Assembly: GCF_005876955.1 (NCBI RefSeq) | Contig: NZ_SSCL01000002.1 | Coordinates: 186,001-250,000 of the forward strand | Direction: 5' to 3' | Origin: Sinomonas gamaensis | GTDB taxonomy: Bacteria; Actinomycetota; Actinomycetes; Actinomycetales; Micrococcaceae | Length of the DNA stretch: 64,000 nucleotides | Part shown: positions 1 through 7,903 of the stretch, in pieces | How the letters are laid out: each line of letters begins with the position of its first letter | Numbering within the stretch: position 1 is the stretch's first letter | The notes under the pieces: generated by a model | The model's input: the letters and a program-made list of their open reading frames with translations, nothing else | Told to the model about the DNA's origin: nothing | Databases searched by the model: none | Position numbers and translations under genes: made by a program

Positions 1-41
1 GATCGTCATGGCCCCACGGTAATCTGAATGCCGTGGACTGC

Positions 42-77
42 CTAGACAGTCCGCAGAAGCTAGACACTCCGTAGAAG
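42..77. repeat. Tandem 18-bp duplication
   Basis: Two adjacent 18-bp units (42-59 and 60-77) begin with CTAGACA and end with AGAAG, and differ at two positions. They lie 43-78 bases before the DUF5703 gene, in its probable leader or promoter. No function is evident. Confidence 0.7.
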
Positions 78-119
78 CCGGAAGCAACAGAAGCTGCTCC
101 GCAGAGGAAGCGAGGGCCA

Positions 120-350
120 ATGAAGGAACGGATCCTCAGCTCGGGGCCGGCCAGCAGCGCCGCGGCCGGGAAGTACGAGTACCTTGTGCTCTCCGTGAAT
201 CCCGGAGAATCGATCGCCGAGGCGCGGCAGCGCGTGCGTGAGCACTCCGAGTACGGCAAGTGGGAACTCGAGCGCAGTCGGCTTTACATGGGCGGCGGCC
301 GCCGGTACTGGCTGCGCCGCAAAGTCATGGTGGTCGAGCGGACGGCGTAG
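120..350 (+). CDS. DUF5703 family small protein
   Basis: A 76-residue soluble protein of unknown function that resembles the actinobacterial DUF5703 family. The first 17 residues are Ser/Ala rich. The core runs from KYEYLVLSVNPGES to the C-terminal LRRKVMVVERTA. ATG at 120 is preceded by a purine-rich stretch (GAGGAAGCGAGGG) that can act as ribosome binding site. There is no signal peptide, membrane segment or cysteine. The gene converges on the acyl-CoA dehydrogenase-like gene with only 7 bases between the stops. It probably has its own promoter in the first 100 bases of the window. The family match is from memory; the function is unknown. Confidence 0.75.
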   Translation: MKERILSSGPASSAAAGKYEYLVLSVNPGESIAEARQRVREHSEYGKWELERSRLYMGGGRRYWLRRKVMVVERTA

Positions 351-357
351 CGGAAGT

Positions 358-1542
358 TCAGCCTTCGAGGGGGCCGAGGAGAGCGTTCGCCACCGTTGCG
401 TGGGCCGATTCGGGGTCCGAGGGGTGATAGAGCCCGGCGAGGACGTCCCGGTACAGGCGTTGGAGCTCGCTTGAGCGGAAGTAACCCCCGCCGCCGCCCA
501 CACGCAATGAAATATCGACGACCGAGCGCGCCGCCTCGGTCGCACGGTGCTTGAGGCCGCTGAGGGCCGGGAACCACGCGGCGCCGCGATCCACGAGGCG
601 ATCGACGTCGTGAGCCACCCGCTCAAGCTGCGGGAGCACGCCGTCGACCGTCATGGCCGCCTCGGCCACCTGCCAGCGGATATCCGGGTCCTGCGAATAC
701 GGCCTTCCCCCATTCCGCAGCGACTTCCTCCGATGGGCCGCCTCGACGGCCAGCTCGAGCGCACGTTCGGCGATGCCCGTGTAGACCGCGGCCAGCAGCG
801 TCTCGAAGACCGCGAAGATCCCGAAGATCAGCAGATCGGGGTTGGGGCCGACCGGAAGGGAGCGCACGATCCTGTCCGCCGGCGCAAAGGCTCCGTCGAG
901 GATGGTGGTGCAGGACTGGCTCGCCCGCATTCCGAGCGTGTCCCAGTCGTCGAGGTGCCGCCACCCGGGTTCGTCCCGCCGGATGAATCCGTAGACGAGC
1001 CGCGGCTCCTCCCCACTGGTGTCCTTGCCGAACGTTCCCATCCGCGTCCAGACCGGGGCGAGGCTCGTGAAGACCTTCGTCCCGGAATACCGGTAGCCGC
1101 CGCCCTCCTGGGGTTGGGCCGCCGTCACCGAATCGAAGAGCACCGAATCGTTTCCGGCCTCGGAGATTCCGAAGGAGAAGACTTCCCCCGCGGCGGCCTC
1201 CTCGAGCACGAAGTCCAGGCTCGCATCTCCTCGGGCTTGGACGACCCGGGCAACGCCGGTCCACACGAGGTGCATGTTCACCCCGAGCGCCGTGGCGGGC
1301 GCCGCTGCGGCAAGGCGCCGCTGGAGGCGGACGACGTCGGCCAGGCTGGCTCCCAGCCCTCCCAAGGCTTGGGGCACGAATGCCTTGAGGTACTTGGCCT
1401 CGACGAGCTCGTCGAAATCCTCGCGGAAGAACTCGTTGCGCTCGTCGTAGCCCGGCGCGCGGGAGCGGATGCGCTCTACGAGGCTGTCCCGCAGGACGGA
1501 CTCGGGTTCGATAGGCACGAGCTCCTCCTCATCGATGGTCAC
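358..1542 (-). CDS. Acyl-CoA dehydrogenase family protein
   Basis: A 394-residue flavoprotein of the acyl-CoA dehydrogenase fold: N-terminal helical domain (about 1-125), central beta domain (about 126-230, containing SFGISEAGNDS and MRASQSCTTILDG), and C-terminal helical domain. It starts at a GTG (1542). The usual catalytic Glu is not obvious: the matching C-terminal helix reads YRDVLAGLYHPSDPESA, which is closer to acyl-CoA dehydrogenase-like flavin oxygenases (DszC/HpaA-like) than to true beta-oxidation enzymes. The substrate is therefore open. The M20 peptidase gene ends 23 bases upstream on the same strand, so the two are probably cotranscribed. The family call is solid; the reaction is not. 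Confidence 0.8.
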   Translation of the reverse strand: MTIDEEELVPIEPESVLRDSLVERIRSRAPGYDERNEFFREDFDELVEAKYLKAFVPQALGGLGASLADVVRLQRRLAAAAPATALGVNMHLVWTGVARVVQARGDASLDFVLEEAAAGEVFSFGISEAGNDSVLFDSVTAAQPQEGGGYRYSGTKVFTSLAPVWTRMGTFGKDTSGEEPRLVYGFIRRDEPGWRHLDDWDTLGMRASQSCTTILDGAFAPADRIVRSLPVGPNPDLLIFGIFAVFETLLAAVYTGIAERALELAVEAAHRRKSLRNGGRPYSQDPDIRWQVAEAAMTVDGVLPQLERVAHDVDRLVDRGAAWFPALSGLKHRATEAARSVVDISLRVGGGGGYFRSSELQRLYRDVLAGLYHPSDPESAHATVANALLGPLEG

Positions 1543-1565
1543 AAGCCTTATGGAAGGTCAGGAGC

Positions 1566-2888
1566 CTAATAGGAGGTCAGGAGCCGGCGGAGGACCCGGG
1601 CCCCGAACTGGAGGGAATCTGCGGGGACGCGTTCGTCCACCCCGTGGAACATCCCGGCGAAGTCGAGATCCGCAGGCAGCCGAAGGGGCGCGAAGCCGTA
1701 CCCCGTGATCCCGAGCCGGCTGAGGGACTTGTTGTCGGTTCCGCCGGAGAGCGTGTACGGGAGGACGTGGGCCTCCGGGTCCTCCTCACCGAGGGCGCCG
1801 ACCATGGCATCGACGAGGGCGCCTTCGAACGGCGTCTCAAGCGAGACGTCATGATGCACGTAGGCGAAGTCGATGCCCTCCCCAGCGAGCTCCCTGATCT
1901 TCTCCATGACCAGTTCGTCCTGGCCCGGGAGGGTCCGCACGTCGATCCGCGCCTCCGCGCTGCCGGGAATGACGTTGTCCTTGTAGCCGGCCCTCAGGAC
2001 CGTGGGATTCGACGTGTTCTGCAGTGTCGCGCCGACGAAGCGGGCGAAGGTTCCGAGTTCCTTGAGGAGGATCTCCGGATTGTCCTGGTCGAACTCGATC
2101 CCTGTCAGCTCGGTGACACCGTCGAGAAAGCGCCGTGTGGTGTCCGTGAGCTCGATCGGCCATTTGTGGTCGCCGATGCGGCCAACGGCTCGGGCGAGAC
2201 GCGTCACGGCGTTGTCCAAGTTGGTCTGCGAGCCGTGGCCAGCCCGACCGCCCGCTGTGAGCTTGAGCCATGAGAGGCCCTTCTCGGCAGTTTGGAGCAT
2301 GTAGGTCCGGCGTCCGCCGATCTCCGCGGAAAACCCGCCGACCTCGCTGATCGCCTCCTTCGCGCCCTCAAACAGCTCAGGCCGGTTGTCGACGGCCCAG
2401 CGGGCGCCGTAGGTGCCGCCCGCCTCTTCGTCGGCGAACATTGCGATGACCAGATCGCGCTTCGGCCTGGTCCCCGTACGCTGCATGTCGCGCACGACGG
2501 AGAGGACCATGGCATCCATGTCCTTCATGTCCACCGCTCCGCGGCCCCAGATGAGGCCGTCCTTGAGCTCGGCGGCGAAGGGGTCAACGCTCCAGTCGTC
2601 CTTCTGGGCCGGAACCACATCGAGGTGGCCGTGGACCACGAGGGCACTTGCGCTCGGGTCGGTTCCCTCGAGCCGTGCGACCACAGAGGCGCGGCCCGGA
2701 GCGGACTCGAAGATCTCGGCTTCGAGTCCAACCTCCTCAAGCAGCTCCGCGGTGTACTCGGCTGCCGCTCGCTCCCCAGGGCCCGACGCGTCACCGAAAT
2801 TGCTCGTGTCGTACCGAATGAGGTTCTGGCAGATCTCGACTACTTCGTCCTCGGCGCGAAGAGTGCTCTCGGCTGGGCGGTCGGACAT
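1566..2888 (-). CDS. M20/M25/M40 family metallopeptidase
   Basis: A 440-residue zinc-dependent amidohydrolase of the ArgE/DapE/carboxypeptidase type, likely cytoplasmic. The metal-binding pattern is visible: HGHLDVVPA (H88, D90), GRGAVDMKD (bridging D120) and the catalytic ADEEAGG (E154, E155). The dimerisation or lid domain lies at about 200-320. Length is normal for the family. ATG at 2888 has an AGGAGG-like site just upstream on the minus strand. Such enzymes hydrolyse dipeptides or N-acyl amino acids; the exact substrate cannot be read from the sequence. A homologue of DUF5703 often sits near M20 peptidases in related bacteria (recalled, not checked). Confidence 0.88.
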   Translation of the reverse strand: MSDRPAESTLRAEDEVVEICQNLIRYDTSNFGDASGPGERAAAEYTAELLEEVGLEAEIFESAPGRASVVARLEGTDPSASALVVHGHLDVVPAQKDDWSVDPFAAELKDGLIWGRGAVDMKDMDAMVLSVVRDMQRTGTRPKRDLVIAMFADEEAGGTYGARWAVDNRPELFEGAKEAISEVGGFSAEIGGRRTYMLQTAEKGLSWLKLTAGGRAGHGSQTNLDNAVTRLARAVGRIGDHKWPIELTDTTRRFLDGVTELTGIEFDQDNPEILLKELGTFARFVGATLQNTSNPTVLRAGYKDNVIPGSAEARIDVRTLPGQDELVMEKIRELAGEGIDFAYVHHDVSLETPFEGALVDAMVGALGEEDPEAHVLPYTLSGGTDNKSLSRLGITGYGFAPLRLPADLDFAGMFHGVDERVPADSLQFGARVLRRLLTSY

Positions 2889-2967
2889 GCAAGTTCCTCC
2901 TCGGCAGACACAGTCGGTGAGGCCAGCCTAGCCCTCACCCGGACACGGCGCGGCGGGCGTCCCCGAT

Positions 2968-2996
2968 TTCTTCCTATGCCCCGCATCGTGTACAGT
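2968..2996 (+). promoter_or_regulatory. Probable promoter of first tRNA-Leu
   Basis: TACAGT at 2991-2996 fits a -10 box, with a weak TTCTTC 17 bases upstream. The same local pattern (GTGTA-C/G-AGT followed by a T-rich stretch and a G/C-rich discriminator) occurs 60 bases before the second tRNA, which supports both calls. Confidence 0.45.
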
Positions 2997-3053
2997 CTTA
3001 TTCGCTGCCCGGGAGGGAAACGCATGATGCGAGATCTTCCGGTGCCCACTTCT

Positions 3054-3137
3054 GCGCGGGTGGCGGAATGGCAGACGCGCTAGCTTGAGGTGCTAGTGCC
3101 CGTTTAGGGCGTGGGGGTTCAAGTCCCCCTCCGCGCA
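3054..3137 (+). tRNA. tRNA-Leu (anticodon GAG)
   Basis: An 84-nt class II tRNA. The 7-bp acceptor stem pairs GCGCGGG with the CTC CGCGC side (one G-U pair). The anticodon stem CTAGC/GCTAG encloses loop TTGAGGT, so the anticodon is GAG, reading CUC/CUU leucine codons. A long variable arm and the GGTTCAAGTCC T-loop are present. The discriminator is A3137. The 3' CCA is not encoded. It is followed directly by a strong terminator. Confidence 0.97.
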
Positions 3138-3144
3138 CAATCTG

Positions 3145-3180
3145 AACGCCCCGGTCTTGAGACCGGGGCGTTTCTTTTTT
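3145..3180 (+). terminator. Rho-independent terminator of first tRNA-Leu
   Basis: A stem of 11 bp (ACGCCCCGGTC with GACCGGGGCGT, loop TTGA) is followed by TTTCTTTTTT, a classic intrinsic terminator eight bases after the tRNA end. Confidence 0.93.
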
Positions 3181-3224
3181 GCCTCGGCGGAGGGGCTGAA
3201 ATGGCACGCCCCGCAGGTGCGGAC

Positions 3225-3256
3225 GTGACCATCTGGAGCCAGAAATGGTGTAGAGT
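3225..3256 (+). promoter_or_regulatory. Probable promoter of second tRNA-Leu
   Basis: TAGAGT at 3251-3256 fits a -10 box, 55 bases before the tRNA. A TGACC element lies about 20 bases upstream, a somewhat long spacing for a -35. The element parallels the one before the first tRNA copy. Confidence 0.4.
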
Positions 3257-3310
3257 ATTTTCTCGTTGCCCCGGGGAACACCGCAGCATTGCGGGCTCCG
3301 GCGACCATCT

Positions 3311-3394
3311 GCGCGGGTGGCGGAATGGCAGACGCGCTAGCTTGAGGTGCTAGTGCCCGTTTAGGGCGTGGGGGTTCAAGTCCCCCTCCGCGCA
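3311..3394 (+). tRNA. tRNA-Leu (anticodon GAG), second copy
   Basis: Identical across all 84 nt to the copy at 3054-3137, including anticodon GAG, the long variable arm and discriminator A3394. Flanking DNA is diverged, but a similar -10 box upstream and a terminator downstream are kept. It is therefore a separate transcription unit rather than a polycistronic tRNA. Confidence 0.97.
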
Positions 3395-3413
3395 CGGATG
3401 TGATGAGACATTG

Positions 3414-3450
3414 ACACCCCCGGTCTTCGGACCGGGGGTGTTCTGTTTTT
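3414..3450 (+). terminator. Rho-independent terminator of second tRNA-Leu
   Basis: The stem ACACCCCCGGTC / GACCGGGGGTGT with loop TTCG is followed by TCTGTTTTT. The layout matches the terminator of the first copy but the sequence differs. Confidence 0.92.
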
Positions 3451-3531
3451 GGACTAGACCGCGCACCTCCGCGGGGCACCCGCACCTCCGTGCCGGGCCC
3501 GGCGCGGAGGTGCGGGGAAGAGCGACTCCAG

Positions 3532-4455
3532 CTAGAGGCGCTCCACGCGGCCCACGAAATGCCGCCGTCCCGACGAGGCGCCCCATCCGACGAAGTCAGA
3601 GCGCTCCCAGGCACCCTCGGAGTCCCCCGAGTCGGTGATGTTGACGCAGACGCGTGCGGGAAGGAAGACGGGAGCCTCGAACTTCACCTCCCAGACGAAC
3701 GCGTCGCCCTTCTGTGGACCCACCTCGGCCAGCGCACGGGACGCGGTATACATCCCGTGAGCGATCGACCGCCGCATGCCGAGTGCTCGGGCCGAGATCG
3801 AACTGAGGTGGATGGGGTTGACGTCGCCGGACACCGCCGCGTACTCCCGGCCGGTCTCTGAGCTGAGGCGCCAGAGTGCCGTCGGCAACGGCGGGCGGAA
3901 CTCCTCCCGCGCCCCATTCACTCCCGGCCTGTCGAGTCCGGGGAGGTACACCCCCTTGGCGAGGTAAGTCGACACGCCGCGCCAGGCGACGTCGTCGTTC
4001 CCCGCATGCCGCACTTCGACGACAAGGTCGACTCGGGTACCCGCCCGATGCCCAGCGAGCCCCTCGGCCCAGGCCGTCACTTCGAGCAGGTCGGTGTAGA
4101 AGACGGGAAGCCGGTATTCCACCCGGTTCTCGAGGTGGACCATCCCGAGAAGTGGAAGCGGAAAGTCCTCCCGTCCCATGACGGACATTGCGGCGGGGAA
4201 GGCGAGCGTGTGAACGTATCCCGCCGGGGCAATGTCTCGCTTGGTCTCGCCCAGGAGCGACTGGTACTCAGTCATCTTCCCGAGGTCCGGACGCACGCCC
4301 GCTACGCGATGCCGCGCCGCGGGCAGCACCCCCCGGGCCGTACCCTTCTTGACGAGCTTCCTCGCCGCGTCGCGCGCCGCGGCCACATACAGCCGCGAGA
4401 GCGAGGGCATCTCTGCAAGCTCAAGCGTCTCGATGCCCCTCGCCGGCGCGCTCAT
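3532..4455 (-). CDS. MaoC-type (R)-3-hydroxyacyl dehydratase (HtdX-like)
   Basis: A 307-residue hotdog-fold protein. The C-terminal MaoC domain holds the hydratase motif SGDVNPIHLS with a following HGM, supplying the catalytic Asp and His. The N-terminal half is a second, degenerate hotdog unit. It would interconvert (R)-3-hydroxyacyl thioesters and 2-enoyl thioesters. ATG at 4455 is chosen because it overlaps the upstream FabG stop as ATGA; an ATG 24 bases further upstream would lie inside that gene. It is the last gene of a thiolase-FabG-MaoC operon that resembles the mycobacterial fadA2/fabG4/htdX neighbourhood, so a role in fatty-acid turnover is inferred. Confidence 0.85.
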   Translation of the reverse strand: MSAPARGIETLELAEMPSLSRLYVAAARDAARKLVKKGTARGVLPAARHRVAGVRPDLGKMTEYQSLLGETKRDIAPAGYVHTLAFPAAMSVMGREDFPLPLLGMVHLENRVEYRLPVFYTDLLEVTAWAEGLAGHRAGTRVDLVVEVRHAGNDDVAWRGVSTYLAKGVYLPGLDRPGVNGAREEFRPPLPTALWRLSSETGREYAAVSGDVNPIHLSSISARALGMRRSIAHGMYTASRALAEVGPQKGDAFVWEVKFEAPVFLPARVCVNITDSGDSEGAWERSDFVGWGASSGRRHFVGRVERL

Positions 4456-5831
4456 TGGCCTACCATGTTCTGTCCGCACACGCGCAGCACGCCGCCCGAG
4501 ATCCCACCGGCGGCGTCCGATGCCAGGAACGCGATGGCCTCGGCAACGTCCTGCGGCTGGCCGCCCTGCTGCAGGGAGTTGAGCCGACGCGCGATCTCCC
4601 GGGTCGCGAACGGAATCTTCGCGGTCATCTCCGTCTCGATGAAGCCGGGGGCGACGGCGTTGGCCGTGCCGCCGCGCGAGGCGAGCCGTGCCGCCGTCGA
4701 CCGCACCATGCCGATCACGCCCGCTTTGGAGGCGGCGTAGTTGGTCTGCCCGCGGTTTCCCGCGATGCCGCTCGTTGAGGCCACCGAGATGATCCGTGCG
4801 CCCTCACCGAACCGATCTGACGCGAGCAGTGCCTCGTTGATCTGCAGCTGGGCGGCGATGTTGACGGCGATGACCGAGTCCCAGCGTGCCGCGTCCATGT
4901 TTGCCAGCAGCTTGTCGCGGGTGATGCCCGCGTTGTGCACGACGATGTCCAGGCCCCCATGGCGGCTCAGAGCGTGTGTGAGGATGCGTTCGCCGGCGTC
5001 GGGCTTCGTGATGTCGAGCTGCAGCGCCGTGCCATGGATGTCGTTGGCCACCCGGGCGAGCGATTCTCCGGCGGCAGGGACATCGACGACGACGACGCGC
5101 GCCCCGTCGCGGGCGAGCGTCCGCGCAATGGAGCTGCCGATGCCTCGGGCGGCACCCGTGACGACAGCAACCTTGCCCTCCAGTGGCCGCTCTGCATCGG
5201 CCGGCAGCGAGCCGCCGGCGGTTCCTACGGTCAGGAACTGGCCGTCCACGAAAGCGGAGCGGCCCGAGAGCAGGAACCGCAGCGCGCCGAGGACGCTCGG
5301 CGCGTCAGCCGAAACGCCTTCTGCCAGGAGGACGCCGTTGCCCGTGGCACCCGCCCGAAGCTCCTTGGCGAGTGAGCGGAGGAGGCCGTCGACTCCCTGC
5401 CGGGCGGCGGCCACTGCGGGCTCGTCCTGAACGGAAGCGCGTCGGGAAACGGTCACGACGCGCGCGCAGGGGGCGAGCGACCGAAGCGCCTTGCCCGCGG
5501 CCAAGACCGGCCCGGCCAGATCCCGTGGGTGCTGCACGCCGTCGAGCATCAGGACGATCGCCCCGAGTCGACGGGGTCCGGAACCATTGGCCTCGGTGCG
5601 AGACGACTGAGCGAAGGCCTCGGCGTCGCGGCGAACCTCCACACCCCACCCCTCGAGCGCTGAGACGAGCTGCTCGGTGGATGCCCCCTCGCCGATGACA
5701 AGGGCGGGACCGGGAAGCAGGGGCGCCGCGGGGTCGTGTCGACGCAGCGGCACCGGCTGCGGCAACCCGAGGCGCTTGGCGACGTCGCGGCCCCAGCCGC
5801 GGCTGACCAGAGCTGTGTACGTATCCGTCAC
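4452..5831 (-). CDS. fabG4: High-molecular-weight 3-oxoacyl-ACP/CoA reductase (FabG4 type)
   Basis: A 459-residue two-domain SDR. The N-terminal about 205 residues form a degenerate Rossmann-like domain typical of the FabG4 group. The catalytic domain starts at about 218 with TGAARGIG (225-232, NAD(H) binding), then HNAGITRD, the serine in VASTSGIAG, and the Tyr/Lys pair in NYAASKAG. It reduces 3-oxoacyl thioesters, or runs the reverse reaction in beta-oxidation. A normal FabG is about 245 residues; the extra N-terminal domain is what marks this class. It lies between the thiolase (9-base gap) and the MaoC gene (4-base overlap), so the three are cotranscribed. NADH preference is known for family members and is not visible here. 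Confidence 0.88.
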   Translation of the reverse strand: MTDTYTALVSRGWGRDVAKRLGLPQPVPLRRHDPAAPLLPGPALVIGEGASTEQLVSALEGWGVEVRRDAEAFAQSSRTEANGSGPRRLGAIVLMLDGVQHPRDLAGPVLAAGKALRSLAPCARVVTVSRRASVQDEPAVAAARQGVDGLLRSLAKELRAGATGNGVLLAEGVSADAPSVLGALRFLLSGRSAFVDGQFLTVGTAGGSLPADAERPLEGKVAVVTGAARGIGSSIARTLARDGARVVVVDVPAAGESLARVANDIHGTALQLDITKPDAGERILTHALSRHGGLDIVVHNAGITRDKLLANMDAARWDSVIAVNIAAQLQINEALLASDRFGEGARIISVASTSGIAGNRGQTNYAASKAGVIGMVRSTAARLASRGGTANAVAPGFIETEMTAKIPFATREIARRLNSLQQGGQPQDVAEAIAFLASDAAGGISGGVLRVCGQNMVGQ

Positions 5832-5840
5832 GGATCCCCC

Positions 5841-7142
5841 TCAGCGAGCCTCGAGAACTGCGGCAACCCCGAGGCCGCCCGCAGCGCAGACAGAGACGAG
5901 GCCGCGCGCTGGACGGCCGTCCACGGTCCCGCGCTCATGCAGCTGCTTGGCCAGAGTCGCGACGATGCGCCCACCGGTCGCGGCAAAGGGGTGCCCGGCC
6001 GCCAGCGAGGAGCCATTCACGTTGAGCTTCGCTCGGTCGACCTTGCCCAGCGCGCCGTCCAAGCCGAGGCGCTCGCGGCAGAACTCCTCGTCCTCCCAGG
6101 CAGCAAGATGGCACAGAACAGTGCCGGCAAACGCCTCATGGATCTCGAAGTAGTCGATGTCCTCGAACGTGAGCCCAAGGCGGCCCAGCAGGCGCGCGAC
6201 CGCGAACACCGGCGCCATGAGCAGACCGTCCTTGCCGTGCACGAAGTCGACGGCGGCCGCCTCGCCATCCACAATGTCGGCCAGAATCGGCAGGTCGTGC
6301 GACTCGGCCCAGTCCTCGGACGAGAGCAGAACGGCCGAAGCTCCATCCGTCAGCGGGGTCGAGTTGCCGGCAGTCATCGTGGCCCGGTCCCCCAGCTGGC
6401 GGCCGAAGACGGTTCGGAGCGAGGCGAGCTTCTCAAGCGAGGTGTCGGCACGCATGTTTCCGTCACGCGTGACCCCGCGGTAGGGAGTGACCAGATCGTC
6501 GAAGAAGCCCCGGTCGTAGGCCTCGGCCAGGTTGCGGTGGCTCGCCAGCGCCAACTCGTCCTGCGCCTCCCGGGAGATGTTCCACTGCGCCGTCGTCAGC
6601 GCCTGATGCTCCCCCATCGAAAGCCCCGTGCGGGGCTCATTCGTGCCGGGTGCCACCGGAGTGACGTCCTTCGGGCGCAGCTTGGAGACTGCCTTGAGCT
6701 TCTGCTGGAGCGTCTTCGCGCGATTCAGCTCGAGAACGGCGTGCCGCAGGCCCTCGCTCACGACGATCGGGGCGTCCGAGGCGCTGTCGACGCCGCCCGC
6801 GATGGCCGAGTCGATGCGGCCGAGCTTGATCTTGTCGGAGAGACCGAGGATTGCCTCTAGACCCGTAGCGCACGCCTGCTGGAGGTCATACGCAGGCGTC
6901 TCGGGAGAGAGCGCGGAACCGAGCACGGCTTCCCTGGTGAGGTTGAAGTCCCGCGAGTGCTTGAGCACGGCACCTCCGGCCACCTCGCCTAGCCGCTCGT
7001 CCTGAAGCCCGAACCGGGCCACGAGCCCGTCGAGAGCCGCGGTGAGCATGTCGAGATTCGAGGTCATGGCGTAGGCGCCATTCGCTCGGGCGAAGGGGAT
7101 GCGATTGCCGCCGACGACGACGGCCTTGCGCAGCGTGGACAT
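5841..7142 (-). CDS. Acetyl-CoA C-acyltransferase (thiolase, FadA2/FadI-like)
   Basis: A 433-residue thiolase that would cleave 3-ketoacyl-CoA to acetyl-CoA and a shortened acyl-CoA, or run in reverse. All catalytic elements are present: nucleophile C91 in QQACATG, the HEAFA motif, H384 in AGHPFAATG and the second cysteine C419 in SVCAAGGLG. ATG at 7142 is chosen because GGGAGG lies 5-10 bases upstream; the frame stays open 23 codons further but without a good site. It is the first gene of the thiolase-FabG4-MaoC operon and is divergent from a TetR gene across a 92-base region that carries a palindromic operator, so repression by that TetR is likely. Confidence 0.92.
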   Translation of the reverse strand: MSTLRKAVVVGGNRIPFARANGAYAMTSNLDMLTAALDGLVARFGLQDERLGEVAGGAVLKHSRDFNLTREAVLGSALSPETPAYDLQQACATGLEAILGLSDKIKLGRIDSAIAGGVDSASDAPIVVSEGLRHAVLELNRAKTLQQKLKAVSKLRPKDVTPVAPGTNEPRTGLSMGEHQALTTAQWNISREAQDELALASHRNLAEAYDRGFFDDLVTPYRGVTRDGNMRADTSLEKLASLRTVFGRQLGDRATMTAGNSTPLTDGASAVLLSSEDWAESHDLPILADIVDGEAAAVDFVHGKDGLLMAPVFAVARLLGRLGLTFEDIDYFEIHEAFAGTVLCHLAAWEDEEFCRERLGLDGALGKVDRAKLNVNGSSLAAGHPFAATGGRIVATLAKQLHERGTVDGRPARGLVSVCAAGGLGVAAVLEAR

Positions 7143-7198
7143 CTTGCCTCCCTGTGAGGGGTTCATGCGCCGAGGCGCGGAGAAGGATGTGATGTGAA

Positions 7199-7227
7199 TT
7201 ACCGATACCAAGCGTACCTGATACGCT
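7199..7227 (+). promoter_or_regulatory. Probable promoter of the tetR gene
   Basis: TTACCG (7199-7204) and TACGCT (7222-7227) are separated by 17 bases. The -10 ends 7 bases before the GTG start, so transcription would begin at or next to the start codon, giving a leaderless mRNA. The palindromic operator covers this promoter. Confidence 0.45.
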
Positions 7228-7235
7228 GAGTATCG
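7203..7235. promoter_or_regulatory. 33-bp palindromic operator between thiolase and tetR
   Basis: Nested inverted repeats: CGATAC (7203-7208) pairs with GTATCG (7230-7235), and AGCGTA (7211-7216) pairs with TACGCT (7222-7227), with a 5-base centre. All 12 arm positions match. The right edge touches the first base of the tetR start codon. Size, symmetry and position between divergent genes are typical of a TetR-family binding site. Binding by the adjacent regulator is inferred. Confidence 0.8.
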
Positions 7236-7903
7236 TGAACTTCTCCCCCACGGACTCCCCGGCCATCGACGGGCGCGCCGCGAGATGGGCCAACCACCGC
7301 GAGGAACGACGCCGCGAGCTCATCCGGGCCGCCCGCCACGCCGTCCACCGGCTGGGTGCGGAAGTCCCCATGGAAGACATCGCCACGGCGGCCGGAACCT
7401 CAAAGTCGGTCTTCTACCGCTATTTCGGGGACAAGGCAGGGCTTCAGGCAGCAATGGGCGAAGTGGTCCTGGCGCGAATGCAGGAACGAATCGCCGAAGC
7501 TGCACGCACGGCCCAGTCTCCCTATGAAGGTCTGCGCGCGATGGTCGCCGCGTATCTCGGGATGGCTGCGAGCTCTCCGCACGTCTACGAATTCGTGACC
7601 CGCGTCCCAGCCGCGAGCGAGGCCGACGCGGCAGCCGCCTTCGGGAGCTTCTTCGATGCCGTTGGAGCCATGCTCGAGGAGCCCATGCGGCGTCTTCTCG
7701 CCCCCGGCCGCCAAGCCACCATTGCCTTCTGGCCCACGGCCGCCATGGGCCTCGTGCGTGCCGCGGGCGAGCGCTGGCTGGAAACCCCCGAGAACACCGT
7801 CAAACCGACCCTCGACGCGATGGCAGGGCTGATCGCCGATTGGCTTTTCGCCGGCATCGCAGCCGAATCCGACATCACGATCACCAGCAAGGAGATGCCA
7901 TGA
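7235..7903 (+). CDS. TetR/AcrR family transcriptional regulator
   Basis: A 222-residue repressor. The helix-turn-helix lies at about 48-66 (MEDIATAAGTSKSVFYRYFG), followed by a helical ligand-binding domain. GTG at 7235 is taken as start: no upstream codon is compatible with the operator, no Shine-Dalgarno is seen, and the next in-frame Met falls inside the HTH. The mRNA is therefore probably leaderless. The stop overlaps the start of the acyl-CoA oxidase-like gene (ATGA), so the regulator and that enzyme are cotranscribed. The 33-bp palindrome overlapping its own start suggests autoregulation and control of the divergent thiolase operon. The ligand is unknown; an acyl-CoA is a reasonable guess from context. 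Confidence 0.9.
   Translation: MNFSPTDSPAIDGRAARWANHREERRRELIRAARHAVHRLGAEVPMEDIATAAGTSKSVFYRYFGDKAGLQAAMGEVVLARMQERIAEAARTAQSPYEGLRAMVAAYLGMAASSPHVYEFVTRVPAASEADAAAAFGSFFDAVGAMLEEPMRRLLAPGRQATIAFWPTAAMGLVRAAGERWLETPENTVKPTLDAMAGLIADWLFAGIAAESDITITSKEMP

Noticed and set aside
3093-3614. Open frames over the tRNA-Leu genes
   Set aside because: They encode repeated peptides only because the two tRNA copies are identical; these are RNA genes.
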